Positions 62,446 through 64,000 of a stretch of DNA of 64,000 bases are shown piece by piece. Source of the DNA: Limnohabitans lacus (lineage in GTDB: Bacteria > Pseudomonadota > Gammaproteobacteria > Burkholderiales > Burkholderiaceae_C); the NCBI RefSeq assembly GCF_030053395.1, contig NZ_JASGBH010000001.1, positions 62,001 through 126,000 of the forward strand. The letters run 5' to 3'. The notes below the pieces were generated by a model. The model was not told the origin of the DNA. It ran no database searches and saw only the letters and a list, made by a program, of their open reading frames with translations. The stretch's first letter is position 1. Each line of letters begins with the position of its first letter. The translations under genes and the position numbers were made by a program.

Positions 62446-62527
62446 TCGCCAGCAGGGCTGGCTCCCACATCCAGAGCCGCGCCAAAGGCAGCGACAAGAC
62501 CCGCGTAGGAGCCAGCCCTGCTGGCGA
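62446..62527. repeat. Paired REP-like elements in inverted orientation (BIME-like)
   Basis: A 24-base unit at 62446-62469, identical to 15673-15696, and its inverted copy at 62505-62527 (one base different) form a large hairpin. The 264-base gap 62366-62629 holds nothing else recognisable. Confidence 0.75.
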
Positions 62528-62629
62528 TCAGATGCCATTCGCTTGGCTTACCACCGGACTTGTCGCCCCGTCGACACCTGCTCAAGCGTTTGTTCTCTCA
62601 CAATAGACAGATCATTTTCTGGAGACTCC

Positions 62630-63583
62630 ATGTCCAAGTTGCCCCCCGTTCTGGCGAACCTGCCATTTCCTGTCATCGCGTCCCCTTTGTTCATCATCAG
62701 CAACCCCAAGCTGGTGATCGAGCAGTGCAAGGCAGGCGTTGTGGGCTCCATGCCTGCCTTGAACGCCCGCCCAGCTGCGCAACTGGAAGACTGGTTGGCT
62801 GAAATCACCGAAACACTGGCGGCCTACAACGCGGCCAACCCCGACAAGCCTGCGGCACCTTTTGCGATCAACCAGATCGTGCACAAAAGCAATGACCGCT
62901 TGGAACACGACATGGCCATGTGCGTGAAGTACAAGGTGCCGATCATCATCACCTCCCTGGGCGCGCGTGAAGAGATCAACCAAGCTGCACACAGCTACGG
63001 TGGTGTGGTGATGCACGACATCATCAACAACAAGTTCGCGCACAAGGCGATCGAAAAAGGCGCTGATGGCCTGATCGCTGTGGCGGCAGGTGCCGGTGGC
63101 CATGCGGGCGTGAAAAGCCCCTTTGCCTTGATCCAGGAAATCCGCCAGTGGTTCGATGGCCCGGTGGCCTTGTCGGGCTCGATTGCCTCGGGTGATGCCA
63201 TTTTGGCGGCCCAAGCCATGGGTGCCGACTTTGCCTACATTGGCTCGGCTTTCATCGCCACGCAAGAAGCCCGCGCCGCTGAAGAGTACAAACAAGCCAT
63301 TGTGGACAGCGATTCGGACGATATCGTCTACAGCAATCTGTTCACCGGCGTGCATGGCAATTACTTGGCCCCGTCCATCCGAGCAGCGGGCTTGGACCCG
63401 GACAACCTGCCCGAGTCGGACCCCAGCAAGATGAACTTTGGTGGTGACGCCAAAAAAGCCTGGAAAGACATCTGGGGCTGCGGCCAGGGCATTGGCGCGA
63501 TCCAGTCGGTGCAAAGCACTGCCGATCTGGTGGCTCAATTCAAGCGCGAATACCAAGCTGCTCGCGCCCGCCTGGCGCTTTGA
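62630..63583 (+). CDS. Nitronate monooxygenase family protein
   Basis: A 317-residue FMN TIM-barrel protein of the nitronate monooxygenase/enoyl-reductase II family. PVIASPLFIISNPKLVIEQC, GVVMHDIINNKFAHKAIEKG, LIAVAAGAGGHAGVKSPFAL (phosphate/FMN loop) and ALSGSIASGDAILAAQAMGA are characteristic. It may oxidise nitronates such as propionate 3-nitronate; other activities exist in the family. GGAG 6 bases before the ATG at 62630 decides the start. Confidence 0.88.
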   Translation: MSKLPPVLANLPFPVIASPLFIISNPKLVIEQCKAGVVGSMPALNARPAAQLEDWLAEITETLAAYNAANPDKPAAPFAINQIVHKSNDRLEHDMAMCVKYKVPIIITSLGAREEINQAAHSYGGVVMHDIINNKFAHKAIEKGADGLIAVAAGAGGHAGVKSPFALIQEIRQWFDGPVALSGSIASGDAILAAQAMGADFAYIGSAFIATQEARAAEEYKQAIVDSDSDDIVYSNLFTGVHGNYLAPSIRAAGLDPDNLPESDPSKMNFGGDAKKAWKDIWGCGQGIGAIQSVQSTADLVAQFKREYQAARARLAL

Positions 63584-63612
63584 GTTCAGCGATCTCGCAA
63601 ACAACCCAAGCC

Positions 63613-64000
63613 ATGACCCCGCAACCATCGGGTCGTGCTTGGTTGCTCGATGTCCTCAAGGCGGTGGGCTGTGTGCTCATTGTTTTGCACCACTTGGCCT
63701 TTTATGGGCCGATGGCGGATGTGGTGATGCAAGCCTGGCCTGGCCTGATCGATTGGTTGTTTGACCGTGCTCGGCTTGCGGTTCAAATGTTTCTGGTGTG
63801 CGGTGGCTTTCTGACGGCGGCCAGCCTTTCCAAAATCACCCAGCTTGACTTGCACACCAGTGGGGTGCTGCTTTGGAGGCGCTACCTGCGCCTGGTCCTG
63901 CCTTTGTTGGCCGCGCTCAGTGCGGTGGTGGTGGTGTCTGAAATCATCCGCCCCCAGTTTGACCATCCTTCCTTGTCGGCATTGCCCCATTGGACCCAAG
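63613..64000 (+). CDS. Membrane acyltransferase (acyltransferase 3 family), 5' part
   Basis: The gene is cut by the window end: 129 residues are visible from ATG at 63613. The start RAWLLDVLKAVGCVLIVLHH is the family's first helix with the conserved histidine pair, followed by MFLVCGGFLTAASLSKI and RRYLRLVLPLLAALSAVVVV, which are typical of integral-membrane O-acyltransferases modifying surface sugars. It starts 29 bases after the nitronate monooxygenase stop. Substrate unknown. Confidence 0.8.
   Translation, partial: MTPQPSGRAWLLDVLKAVGCVLIVLHHLAFYGPMADVVMQAWPGLIDWLFDRARLAVQMFLVCGGFLTAASLSKITQLDLHTSGVLLWRRYLRLVLPLLAALSAVVVVSEIIRPQFDHPSLSALPHWTQ

Overview
The window looks like a chromosome segment from a betaproteobacterium of the order Burkholderiales, most likely a Comamonadaceae-type freshwater organism. 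This is inferred from high GC outside one island, the folC-SPOR-cvpA-purF-metZ gene order, RF2 with an intact programmed frameshift, an E. coli-type UmuDC, BktB/ETF/acyl-CoA genes, and Comamonadaceae-style intergenic repeats. No rRNA or other species marker is present, so the genus is not claimed.

Layout. 0-4.5 kb: end of a DUF4148 gene, a VapBC toxin-antitoxin pair, then an SOS/DNA-damage block on the minus strand (yedK, a perfect LexA box, and umuD-umuC-cho as one operon). 4.5-16 kb: a six-repeat secreted protein, tRNA-Thr, the prfB-pepN-fbp run, a PagP-like outer-membrane protein, an alpha/beta hydrolase, an acyl-CoA synthetase, a Tas-like reductase, ybaK and plsY. 15.7-27.5 kb: yajQ, murB, a striking pair of hairpin elements, argG-ppnP, an ArsC-like protein, folC-SPOR-cvpA-purF-metZ, and gltX followed by a tRNA-Ala/Glu/Asp operon.

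27.8-36.1 kb is an integrated mobile element of about 8.3 kb in the 3' end of tRNA-Asp. It is bounded by an 18-bp direct repeat (27790-27807 and 36127-36144). It carries a tyrosine integrase, a fragment of a second unrelated integrase, an AT-rich membrane protein, a RepL-like replication protein next to an array of four 22-bp iterons, an unlisted 56-codon gene, an XRE regulator with 15-bp-spaced operator repeats, a large unknown lipoprotein, a small mobilization protein, an oriT-like region, a MOBQ (MobA/MobL) relaxase, and a small membrane protein plus a ribbon-helix-helix protein. It reads as a mobilizable plasmid that became an integrative mobilizable element. The terminator that probably belonged to tRNA-Asp now lies beyond attR.

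36.2-64 kb returns to host-like DNA: an HTH-receiver regulator, an acyl-CoA ligase with a luciferase-like monooxygenase, a folate-independent-type methionine synthase, a degenerate hemerythrin, a 2OG dioxygenase, a beta-ketothiolase, an SDR, two multi-haem cytochrome c genes, a GNAT, DusC behind a 77-bp duplication, an orphan Hpt, a NUDIX hydrolase, an SDR, a LuxR regulator with a hybrid kinase, MltB, an HDAC-like hydrolase, an enoyl-CoA hydratase, MscS, etfBA with an acyl-CoA dehydrogenase, a nitronate monooxygenase, and the start of a membrane acyltransferase cut by the window edge. Much of this half serves acyl-CoA/fatty-acid catabolism: ligase, dehydrogenase, ETF, hydratase, SDR and thiolase are all present, though in separate transcription units.
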